DNA of 6,006 nucleotides from Phycisphaerae bacterium (GTDB lineage Bacteria > Planctomycetota > Phycisphaerae > UBA1845 > Fen-1342), in NCBI GenBank assembly GCA_020058145.1, contig JAGVEP010000044.1, positions 1 to 6,006 of the forward strand, read 5' to 3'. Below the pieces are notes generated by a model. That model was not told where the DNA came from. It made no database searches and saw nothing but the letters and a program-made list of their open reading frames with translations. A program made the position numbers and the translations under genes. Below, piece by piece: positions 1-5,338 of the stretch (position 1 is its first letter; each line of letters begins with the position of its first letter).

Positions 1-5
1 CCTGC

Positions 6-23
6 CAGCCGCCAAGGCGGCTG
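6..23. repeat. Perfect inverted repeat, 8-bp arms
   Basis: CAGCCGCC (6-13) and GGCGGCTG (16-23) are perfect reverse complements separated by AA. A hairpin would use fewer pairs, because a 2-nt loop is too tight. No T-run follows on either strand, so it is not an obvious intrinsic terminator. Its function is unknown. Confidence 0.45.
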
Positions 24-59
24 CGCAGAGGAGCCGAAGATCGTGAAAGCAGTGGCCGC

Positions 60-98
60 GCCCTCCCAGCCACGGCTCGGCCGGAGCCTCGCCCTCCC
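60..98. repeat. Hairpin flanked by direct repeat GCCCTCCC
   Basis: GCCCTCCC occurs at 60-67 and again at 91-98 (31-bp period). Between them GGCTC (74-78) and GAGCC (84-88) can form a 5-bp stem with a 5-nt loop. Read on the minus strand, the unit has a GGGAGGGCGAGGCTCC-like core. I recall similar sequences between genes in planctomycete genomes, but that is memory, not something tested here. Whether it is a dispersed intergenic repeat is inference. Confidence 0.35.
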
Positions 99-121
99 GC
101 GCGACGCCGGGGCTTTATTGA

Positions 122-144
122 AACCGCTCTAACCGTGAGCGGTT
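122..144 (-). terminator. Stem-loop at the PAP2 stop codon, possible weak terminator
   Basis: AACCGCTC (122-129) and GAGCGGTT (137-144) form a perfect 8-bp stem with a 7-nt loop. The stop codon of the PAP2 remnant (129-131, minus strand) lies inside it. On the minus strand the stem is followed by TTCAATAAAG rather than a true T-run, so intrinsic termination would be weak at best. Confidence 0.35.
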
Positions 145-521
145 CCGAGACGAGCCGCGATAAGCCTGTTGGCGAGTCGAAAACACGCGTCAGCCAGGAG
201 CGCACCGAGCAGCGCCCCCGCGGCGACGTCGCTGACGTAATGCGCCCCGTTGACCAGCCGCGAGACCGCCGCGAGGGCGCTGGCGGCGTAGAAAAGCACG
301 CGGCCGCGCCGATAGAGACGCGTCAGCACGCCAGCCAACGCGAAGGCGGTCGCCGCTTCGCCGGACGGGAAACAGACCTCCTGCTTCGTCCACAGTTGCG
401 AGAAGGGGGGGACGAAGGTGAGGTGGCTGGGGGCCCGGTTGGGTCGCACGCGGCCGATCGCGGTTTGGGCGGCGTTGGCCAGCAGCGCGGTCAGCAGGAC
501 CGCGGCGAAGGCGGCGGACAT
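129..521 (-). pseudogene. PAP2-family phosphatase, N-terminally truncated remnant
   Basis: This is the C-terminal part (130 codons) of a type 2 phosphatidic acid phosphatase/haloperoxidase-fold membrane protein. Such enzymes dephosphorylate lipid phosphates, for example undecaprenyl pyrophosphate or phosphatidic acid, at the membrane. The three family motifs are visible in order. Motif 1 is Q-x6-RP at residues 19-27 (usually K-x6-RP), motif 2 is PSGE at 52-55 (usually PSGH), and motif 3 is SR-x5-H-x3-D at 87-98, intact. Hydrophobic stretches alternate with the motifs. Motif 1 lies only 19 residues from the first ATG, whereas family members normally carry transmembrane segments before it. The reading frame stays open upstream only to a stop at 588-590, across transposase DNA, with no PAP2 likeness. 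The 5' part was therefore lost at the junction with the IS630 remnant. The two motif changes mean that even the full protein may have been catalytically altered. The family call is firm; loss of function is likely but inferred. Confidence 0.8.
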
Positions 522-1116
522 CGTGGGCTTGTATCTGAATCCGCCGGAGAACGCGGTGGTTCTGTGCGTGGATGAGCAGCCGTCGATTCAGGCGCTGGAG
601 CGGGCGCAGGGCTAGCTGCGTTTGCCCGACGGCCGCACCCTGAGCGGCTTTTCGCACGACTACGTGCGGCACGGCACGACCACGTTGTTCGCGGCCTTGG
701 AGGTAGCCAGCAGGCTGGTCAAGACGGGCCACTACCAGCGTCGGCGGCGCCGGGAGTTCCTCGACTTCATGAACGACGTGCTGGCGGACCATCCGCAGGG
801 CGAGGTACACGTGGTACTGGACAACCTCAACACCCACAAACCCAAGCACGACCGCTGGCTGGCGCGCCATCCGCGGGTCCATTTTCACTACACGCCGACG
901 CACGCCTCGTGGCTCAAGCAAGTCGAATGTTGGTTCGGCATCCTGACCCGCTCGGCCCTGAGCGGCGTGAGCTTCACCAGCCCCGCGCAGGTGCGCCAGG
1001 CGATCGACCGGTTCGTGGCCGCGTACAACCCCTGCGCCACGGCGTTCGAGTGGACCAAACGCAGCGTGAGGCCGAAAACGCTCAAACGAAAGTACGCTGA
1101 CTTGTGCAACTAAGTA
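508..1116 (+). mobile_element. IS630-family element, 3' remnant
   Basis: This is the right-hand two thirds of an IS630-family insertion sequence, defined by its transposase remnant. The left boundary is the fusion with PAP2 DNA and can be placed only to about 508-521, because codons on both sides read plausibly there. The right boundary is put just after the transposase stop (1111-1113), at the TA at 1115-1116. IS630 elements insert at TA and duplicate it, and the neighbouring gene's stop codon begins at 1117. The left terminal inverted repeat is absent, so the right repeat cannot be confirmed by pairing. The copy cannot move on its own. Confidence 0.85.
517..1113 (+). pseudogene. IS630-family DDE transposase, truncated with in-frame TAG
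   Basis: The frame reads DIVGLYLNPPENAVVLCVDE at its start, the hallmark beginning of the IS630 DDE catalytic domain. It continues through HDYVRHGTTTLFAALEV, VVLDNLNTHK and ASWLKQVECWF to a natural-looking C-terminus. The catalytic triad is intact: Asp at 571-573 (CVDE), Asp at 820-822 (LDN) and Glu at 925-927 (QVE). The N-terminal helix-turn-helix DNA-binding half is missing. A TAG at 613-615 interrupts the frame after ERAQG and the same frame resumes directly. Relatives as I know them have Trp or Tyr there, so one base change explains it. The residue after CVDE is Gln where relatives usually have Lys, another possible sign of decay. No ribosome binding site or native start is present. The gene is nonfunctional and ends 3 bp from the convergent HEAT-repeat gene. 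Confidence 0.93.
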
Positions 1117-2160
1117 TTAGCGCTTCAGAATGCGCTGCAGTGCATACGAAGCGGCTACCTGCAGCCGCGGGTCGCTCTGGTCGGCGGCGATGGCCCGCAG
1201 TGGCGCCAGCGCCCGCGGATCGCCGATCTCGGCGAGCGCATGAATGGCCATCGAGCGAAGCGGGTAGGTCCGCGCGGGGTTTTCCGGCGACGGGTTGGAA
1301 TTGGCGTCCCTGAAGTTGAGGTTCCGCATCGCCAGGTCGAACCCGTCGCGGTATCCGAGCTTGCCCAGCCCGCGGGCGGCGATCAAACGGGCCTCGACAT
1401 AATCCTCCATGGGGCTCAGCAGCCGGTAGCGCAAGGCGTCGCGGGCCTCCGGGTTCCCCAAGTCCGCCAGCAGCAAGAGTGCGATCGAGCGCGTCGCGGC
1501 GTCGCCTTGCGAGTAGTTGATCAGCTCGTGCAGCGCGTCGGTATCACCGAGGGCAGCGAGCGCACCCTGAATCGCCAGGGTCACCGGCTTGGATTTGCGG
1601 TTGGCCGGCGCGTGCAGCGCCGACTGCAGCCACTTTTTCGCTCGCGGCTCCTTGAGCCGCCCCAGCAGCGCCGCCGCATCGCAGCGCAGGTTCTCTTCCG
1701 GCGCGCTGGTGAGTGCTTCGACCAGCAGGCGCGCGTAACCGTCCTGGCCGCAACGGCACGCGCAAAACGCGGCCGCGAGTTGCACGTGGCGACTCGCGTC
1801 GCGCACGCCGGTCTGCGCCAGGACCACCCCCTCACGTGCCCGCACCTCCCCGAGGGCCGCAAACCCGGCGTAACGCACCAGCGGCGACGGCGATGCCACC
1901 GCCTGCCGGAAAACCGGCAAACCCTCGCGCGGCGCCACCCGTACCAACGCCTCCAGCGCGTTGCACGCCACGTCCTCCGTCTCGCTCTGTGCCGCCGCCA
2001 GCAACAGGTCGACCGCACGAGCCTCCAGTTCCATACGCTCCTGCGGCGTGACCGTCACCGTCGGCGTCAACTCCTGACACCCGGCCAGCAGCAGCATTCC
2101 AAGCGCAGCGACCGCGGCGAACCTGCGAAGTGAAAACCGACATCGCCCCAACCCAACCAC
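1117..2160 (-). CDS. HEAT-repeat lipoprotein
   Basis: The product is a predicted membrane-anchored lipoprotein of 344-347 residues made largely of HEAT/PBS-lyase-type helical repeats. Numbering from the GTG at 2158-2160, a basic N-terminus (RCRFSLRR) leads to a hydrophobic stretch and the lipobox LLAGC, with the lipidated Cys at residue 28. Helix pairs follow from about residue 60 to the end, with repeat hallmarks such as ALEALVRV, RYAGFAALGEV, CDAAALLGRL, IALLLLADLGNPEARDAL, EARLIAARGLGKLG and MAIHALAEIGDPRALAPL. Such solenoids usually bind proteins; no enzymatic motif is visible. The GTG lies within the probable Shine-Dalgarno sequence, and the TTG at 2149-2151 (codon 4) is 8 nt from GAGG and fits better. 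Only 1 nt separates the GTG from the lnt stop, so the two are almost certainly co-transcribed and translationally coupled. Lnt would acylate this protein if it is exported. Its stop codon sits beside the IS630 end, so its native terminator has been displaced or lost. Confidence 0.9.
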   Translation of the reverse strand: MVGLGRCRFSLRRFAAVAALGMLLLAGCQELTPTVTVTPQERMELEARAVDLLLAAAQSETEDVACNALEALVRVAPREGLPVFRQAVASPSPLVRYAGFAALGEVRAREGVVLAQTGVRDASRHVQLAAAFCACRCGQDGYARLLVEALTSAPEENLRCDAAALLGRLKEPRAKKWLQSALHAPANRKSKPVTLAIQGALAALGDTDALHELINYSQGDAATRSIALLLLADLGNPEARDALRYRLLSPMEDYVEARLIAARGLGKLGYRDGFDLAMRNLNFRDANSNPSPENPARTYPLRSMAIHALAEIGDPRALAPLRAIAADQSDPRLQVAASYALQRILKR

Positions 2161-2163
2161 CTC
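2160..2163 (-). promoter_or_regulatory. Ribosome binding site overlapping the lnt stop codon
   Basis: On the minus strand the sequence TGAGGTGGTTGGGTTG combines the lnt stop (TGA, 2164-2162), a GAGG Shine-Dalgarno core (2163-2160) and, 8 nt further on, a TTG in frame with the lipoprotein (2151-2149). The in-frame GTG at 2160-2158 begins inside the core and would have no well-placed site of its own. This favours TTG as the true start. Confidence 0.6.
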
Positions 2164-4153
2164 ACTTTCTGAGCAGGATCACCAGCCGATGTCGAATCGC
2201 GAGCACCCAGCGCTCAAACACCGCGCTGAGCCACAAGGCCGCGCTGCACAGCAGGCACAGCCGGGCAAACCAGTCGCCGAAGCGGCCGTACAGGCTGCCG
2301 CGCTGGTCCAACCCGACCGTGTGCAGATCGTAGCCGATGATGCCGGGACCGAACGTCCGCCCCTGGGCGTCCGCAACCACCGAGGTAATGCGGCCGTTGG
2401 CGTCGATGAAACCGCTGATGCCGGTGTTGACGGCGCGTGCGATCGCGACGCGGTTCTCCACGGCCCGGAACGCGCAGATCGCCAGGTGCTGCGGCAGCTC
2501 ATTGCTGTGCAGGAACCAGCCGTCATTACTGACATTCACCAGAAAATCGACCCGCCGGTGCGAGCCGTCCCAGACGAACCGGCGCACGAGGTACGGGGTC
2601 GTATCCTCGTAGCAGATCGGCGTGCCGAAGCGATAGCTTCCCTCCGGCGTGTCGAGCGTGAAGACCGTTAACTCGCTGCCCGGTGTGAGCGAGTATTCCT
2701 GCTTGCCGCCGTCGCTGAACGGGCTCAGTTTGTTCAGGGCCCGGTAGAGCCGGTGCAGGTCGAACCCCAGGAAGCGCGCCTGGCGAAACGGCACGTACTC
2801 GCCGAACGGCACGAGGTGATTCTTGTCATAGCGCTGCCGGCGCTGGGCGCCGTCGCGATCGTACATCAGGCACGAGTTGAACTGCTTGACTTTGGGGTAT
2901 TTGGCCTCGGGGAACTGCTCGTACGACACCGCGCCGACGAGTGTGGTAACCGGTGGTCCGGTCGCGGGCAGCCGGGGCAGCGGCAGCGCGGCCGTGAAAA
3001 CGTCGCGCAAGGCACCGGCGTGCTCCAGGCGATACTCCAAATCCGCGATGATCTTATTCACGGCGCGGTAGTCACCCCGAGCAAACGCGGACACGGCTTG
3101 ATGGCACGTGTTGCCCCACTCCCACGAGCCGGGCCGCACTTCCGGGACGACTTCGTGTTTCTCAATGAAATCAATGTTCTGCGTCGCGCTCCAGACGGTC
3201 TCCGGGAACACGAGCAAGTCCGGTTTTTCCGACGCCGCCTGTGCCCCCAGAGCCAGGTGCTGCGCCAGGACCACGTAGGGGTGGTCGCCGTACGGCGGCG
3301 TGCTGACGAGCGGAAAATCGTGCTGGATGACGGCGATGCGCGGGCCAGGTGCCGCCGTGTCGGGCCGCACTTCGCGCAGCCGGTACACGCCGTAAGCGAG
3401 TGTTCCCAGTAGTAGCAGGGCTGTGACTACGACGCCCGGCCAGGCCGAACCCGCGGCGAGCCGGCGTGCTCGTACCCGGTCGGCAGCGCCTGCCGCGCTG
3501 GTGTGCGCGGGACGCACCGGCCAACGTCGCAGCGCCAACTCGACCAGCGCACCATTGACCAGGGCGGCCAGAAATGACACGCCGTATGCGCCGGTGATGT
3601 CGCTGATTTGAATCAGCGGGAGCTGCGCGTACAGCCCGTGCGCAAGAAACAGCCAGGGGAAGCCGGACATGACGGTGCCGCGCAGAAACTCACACGCCAC
3701 CCACGTGATCGGCAGCGTCCAGAGCGGCCCAACACCGTGGCGGCGGCCCGTGCGAATCGCCCACGCCGCCAGCGGCCAGTAGATCGCCAGGTAGAACCCG
3801 AGTGCCGCGTAGCCCAAGCCCGTAACCGGCATGAGCCAGCGCAGGCAAACGAGAAAGAACCCCCAACCGACCAGAAAACTGAGCCAGTGGACCAGATACG
3901 CCCGCTGCGCGCGACAGACGGCGACGGTCCACGGCACCAGGCACAAGAATGCCAGCGGCCAGATGCCATGGGGTGGGAACACCCAGCTCAGCGCCGCGGC
4001 CGAGAGTGCGAACAGTACCAAGACCTGCCCGGCTTCGCGCCAAAAACCCAGCGATGGACGGAGCCGCGGTGGGTGGCCGCGGCCGGATGCCTCCGCGACG
4101 GGCGCGCCCTGTGTGGGCGTGGACGCCGGCTTCGTCTGGACGTTCTTCTTCAT
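2162..4153 (-). CDS. lnt: Apolipoprotein N-acyltransferase Lnt
   Basis: Lnt transfers an acyl chain from a phospholipid to the N-terminal Cys of diacylated apolipoproteins, the last step of lipoprotein maturation in the inner membrane. The 663-residue product has a roughly 40-residue soluble, proline-rich N-terminus. Hydrophobic segments follow at about 42-60, 65-80, 86-107, 111-133, 144-176, 189-208 and 239-256, then a nitrilase-like periplasmic domain (about 270-610) and a C-terminal membrane helix (about 633-655). The catalytic triad known from E. coli (E267, K335, C387) is clear: Glu318 in FPET, Lys444 in YDKNHLVPFGEYVP and Cys514 in ICYED. The essential neighbours Glu452, Tyr515 and Glu516 are also present, as are VSNDGWF (541-547) and RAVENR (563-568). 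The protein is about 150 residues longer than E. coli Lnt (512), partly through a spacer between Glu318 and Lys444. The ATG at 4151-4153 lacks a clear Shine-Dalgarno sequence. The gene leads an operon with a HEAT-repeat lipoprotein. Confidence 0.97.
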   Translation of the reverse strand: MKKNVQTKPASTPTQGAPVAEASGRGHPPRLRPSLGFWREAGQVLVLFALSAAALSWVFPPHGIWPLAFLCLVPWTVAVCRAQRAYLVHWLSFLVGWGFFLVCLRWLMPVTGLGYAALGFYLAIYWPLAAWAIRTGRRHGVGPLWTLPITWVACEFLRGTVMSGFPWLFLAHGLYAQLPLIQISDITGAYGVSFLAALVNGALVELALRRWPVRPAHTSAAGAADRVRARRLAAGSAWPGVVVTALLLLGTLAYGVYRLREVRPDTAAPGPRIAVIQHDFPLVSTPPYGDHPYVVLAQHLALGAQAASEKPDLLVFPETVWSATQNIDFIEKHEVVPEVRPGSWEWGNTCHQAVSAFARGDYRAVNKIIADLEYRLEHAGALRDVFTAALPLPRLPATGPPVTTLVGAVSYEQFPEAKYPKVKQFNSCLMYDRDGAQRRQRYDKNHLVPFGEYVPFRQARFLGFDLHRLYRALNKLSPFSDGGKQEYSLTPGSELTVFTLDTPEGSYRFGTPICYEDTTPYLVRRFVWDGSHRRVDFLVNVSNDGWFLHSNELPQHLAICAFRAVENRVAIARAVNTGISGFIDANGRITSVVADAQGRTFGPGIIGYDLHTVGLDQRGSLYGRFGDWFARLCLLCSAALWLSAVFERWVLAIRHRLVILLRK

Positions 4154-4169
4154 CCGCTATCACAGCAAG

Positions 4170-4194
4170 GCCGGCCAAGGGCTTGGTGGCCGGC
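4170..4194 (-). promoter_or_regulatory. GC-rich hairpin in the predicted lnt leader
   Basis: GCCGGCC (4170-4176) and GGCCGGC (4188-4194) form a 7-bp all-GC stem with an 11-nt loop in the predicted lnt 5' leader. It ends 16 nt before the ATG, where a ribosome would load. No good Shine-Dalgarno sequence lies between stem and start. A role in limiting lnt translation is possible but is inference. Confidence 0.35.
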
Positions 4195-4225
4195 AGTCTT
4201 CAGCTCACACCACGCCAAGCCGGAG

Positions 4226-4254
4226 ATTGTCCGGGGCGATCGGCACAGCGTCAA
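4226..4254 (-). promoter_or_regulatory. Sigma-70-type promoter for the lnt operon
   Basis: On the minus strand TTGACG (-35, 4254-4249) is followed by exactly 17 bp and GACAAT (-10, 4231-4226). These match the consensus at 5 of 6 and 4 of 6 positions. Transcription would start near 4219, giving a leader of about 65 nt before the lnt ATG. The promoter before the small lipoprotein gene has the same -35 hexamer, spacer length and ACAAT core, which strengthens both calls. Confidence 0.55.
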
Positions 4255-4361
4255 CAAACGGGCGTGCACGTTGCCCCGCCGCGCGGTTAAATGTCGGGCC
4301 AAGGTACCGCCTGCCGGGTGGACCCGCCGTGCGGCGACCGTCTTAGTATTGGAGAACTTCT

Positions 4362-4724
4362 ATGTCGCAACGCTTGCAGGAGTTCCGCGAGTTCCGCGAG
4401 AAAATGAACGAGCGCATCTTGTCGACGGGCAACCTGCCGATCAACCGTTTCTTCACCCTGGACACACAGGCGTACAAGGACGGCGCGCTCGACGCAAAAT
4501 CCAAGGAAATCGCCGGCCTGGTCGGTTCGCTCGTGCTGCGCTGCGACGACTGCACCGCCTACCACCTGATCCGCTGCAAGGAACTGGGGCTGAGTGACGC
4601 GCAACTCTTCGAGGCCCTCAACCTCGGGCTCATCATCGGCGGCTCGATCGTCATTCCGCATCTCCGCCGGGCCGTCGGACTGCTGGATGAGTTGAACGCC
4701 GTGCCGTCCGCGCCGCCGACGTAG
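4362..4724 (+). CDS. Carboxymuconolactone decarboxylase family protein, AhpD-like
   Basis: This is a 120-residue single-domain helical protein of the carboxymuconolactone decarboxylase superfamily, in the branch carrying the AhpD redox motif. Glu49, Cys61, Cys64 and His68 (CDDC, then YH) have the same spacing as Glu118, Cys130, Cys133 and His137 of Mycobacterium tuberculosis AhpD. A thiol-disulfide or peroxide-reducing role is therefore more likely than ring-cleavage chemistry. The later stretch GLIIGGSIVIPHLRRAV (89-105) is also typical of this short subgroup. It is cytoplasmic, with no signal peptide. The ATG is preceded by GGAG (4351-4354) at 7 nt, a good ribosome binding site. It lies divergent from lnt and upstream of a separately promoted lipoprotein gene. 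No AhpC-type peroxiredoxin or other pathway partner is in the window, so the substrate is unknown. I could not find a convincing promoter for it in the 208-bp gap. Confidence 0.95.
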   Translation: MSQRLQEFREFREKMNERILSTGNLPINRFFTLDTQAYKDGALDAKSKEIAGLVGSLVLRCDDCTAYHLIRCKELGLSDAQLFEALNLGLIIGGSIVIPHLRRAVGLLDELNAVPSAPPT

Positions 4725-4733
4725 AGCCGGCGT

Positions 4734-4762
4734 TTGACGATTCGCACGCGTGCTGCCACAAT
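4734..4762 (+). promoter_or_regulatory. Sigma-70-type promoter before the small lipoprotein gene
   Basis: TTGACG (-35, 4734-4739), a 17-bp spacer and CACAAT (-10, 4757-4762) lie just after the stop of the decarboxylase-like gene. A start of transcription near 4769 would give a leader of about 27 nt. The spacer contains a perfect 10-bp palindrome, GCACGCGTGC (4744-4753), that could be a regulator site. The palindrome's function is speculative. Confidence 0.55.
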
Positions 4763-4795
4763 ATAGGGCTTCGATAGGTTTAAGGAGATGCGGCG

Positions 4796-5338
4796 ATGTG
4801 CGTGGGCACATGGCGAAGTTCAAGGCGTGTCGGTGCGGCGAGTCTGGCGGCCTGGATTGGGCTCGCGGGTGTGTGGCTGCTCGGCTGCCAGAGCTTTGGC
4901 AGCGGCCAGGGTGATCCGGGCGGACAGGCGCTCGGGCCTGGCAGCGCGGCGCCGCCGCTCCAGCATCAGATGCTGGCGGGCATCCCGGTGCCCGTTGGCT
5001 TTCGAATGATCCCGGTACACAGCACGGTGCAGGTGATCGGTGCGACGCGCGTCGGGCGCTGCGAATTCGAGGGTGCGACCGCGCCCGATACGACAGCCCG
5101 GTTTTTTCTCGAGCAGATGCCGGCGGCGCAGTTCAAGGAAACGCTGAGGCGGCTCGACGCCGGCGAGTACACACTGCGGTTTGAGAGCGACAGCGAGGAG
5201 TGCACCGTCCGCATCAAGCCGGTGAAGACGACGACGGTTCTGGTTGTGGATATCGGACCCGTGGCCAAGGCCGCGGCGGAGCGCGAACCGGGAAACCCCG
5301 CGCGGCGTCCGCCGTCTGCGACAAAACCCCAGCCCTGA
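4796..5338 (+). CDS. Small lipoprotein of unknown function
   Basis: The 180-residue product has a lipoprotein signal peptide: basic residues at 7-11, a hydrophobic stretch at 12-29 and the lipobox LLGC with Cys31. A flexible Gly/Pro/Ala-rich linker (about 32-58) follows. A compact domain (about 60-141) begins with GIPVPVGF and contains FFLEQMPA and GEYTLRFESDSEECTVRI. The basic, proline-rich tail (about 164-180) looks disordered. I associate the pattern of IPVP-x-GF, a RFY/RFF-x-x-QMP segment and YTLRFE with small planctomycete lipoproteins of unknown role, and can name no family. The start is well supported, with AAGGAG at 4782-4787 lying 8 nt before the ATG. It has its own likely promoter, and its stop codon lies 8 nt before the next gene, so the two form an operon. 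If exported and lipidated it would be a substrate of the nearby Lnt. Confidence 0.87.
   Translation: MCVGTWRSSRRVGAASLAAWIGLAGVWLLGCQSFGSGQGDPGGQALGPGSAAPPLQHQMLAGIPVPVGFRMIPVHSTVQVIGATRVGRCEFEGATAPDTTARFFLEQMPAAQFKETLRRLDAGEYTLRFESDSEECTVRIKPVKTTTVLVVDIGPVAKAAAEREPGNPARRPPSATKPQP

Larger units (their letters stand above)
1..128. other. Non-coding or unresolved left edge
   Basis: No gene can be supported here. Plus frame 1 is open from the window edge to a TAA at 130-132 (43 codons), but the peptide has no recognisable domain and overlaps the end of the PAP2 remnant, so it may be chance in GC-rich DNA. The stretch holds two structured motifs: an inverted repeat at 6-23 and a hairpin flanked by an 8-bp direct repeat (60-98). 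It is probably the intergenic space downstream of the minus-strand PAP2 remnant. Confidence 0.4.
4154..4361. other. Divergent intergenic region between lnt and the decarboxylase-like gene
   Basis: This 208-bp gap separates divergently transcribed genes. It carries the lnt promoter and the leader hairpin (both minus strand) and, at its right end, the GGAG ribosome binding site of the decarboxylase-like gene. TTAAAT (4287-4292) and TAGTAT (4344-4349) look like -10 elements for the plus strand, but neither has a -35 at a workable distance. No small ORF or RNA gene is convincing. Confidence 0.6.

Noticed and set aside
135..575. 146-codon open frame, plus strand
   Set aside because: It lies opposite the PAP2 remnant, has Arg/Gly-rich composition without domains and runs across the IS junction. 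It is a shadow of high GC content.
190..921. 243-codon open frame, minus strand, opposite the transposase
   Set aside because: It is antisense to clear IS630 homology and spans the PAP2/IS junction. Its composition is Arg/Pro-rich and no motif is visible.
1240..2133. 297-codon open frame antisense to the HEAT-repeat gene
   Set aside because: The opposite strand has a lipobox and regular helical repeats. This frame is Arg/Gln-rich with no recognisable pattern and no ribosome binding site.
4287..4349. TTAAAT and TAGTAT as -10 elements for the decarboxylase-like gene
   Set aside because: Neither has a -35 at 16-18 bp, and the second would place transcription start inside the ribosome binding site.
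4378..4399. Short tandem repeat of GAGTTCCGC near the start of the decarboxylase-like gene
   Set aside because: It encodes the repeated EFR within a charged N-terminal helix and has only about two units. Coding use explains it.
3608..4597. 329-codon open frame, plus strand, across the lnt 5' end and into the decarboxylase-like gene
   Set aside because: It overlaps two well-supported genes and has shadow-like composition.
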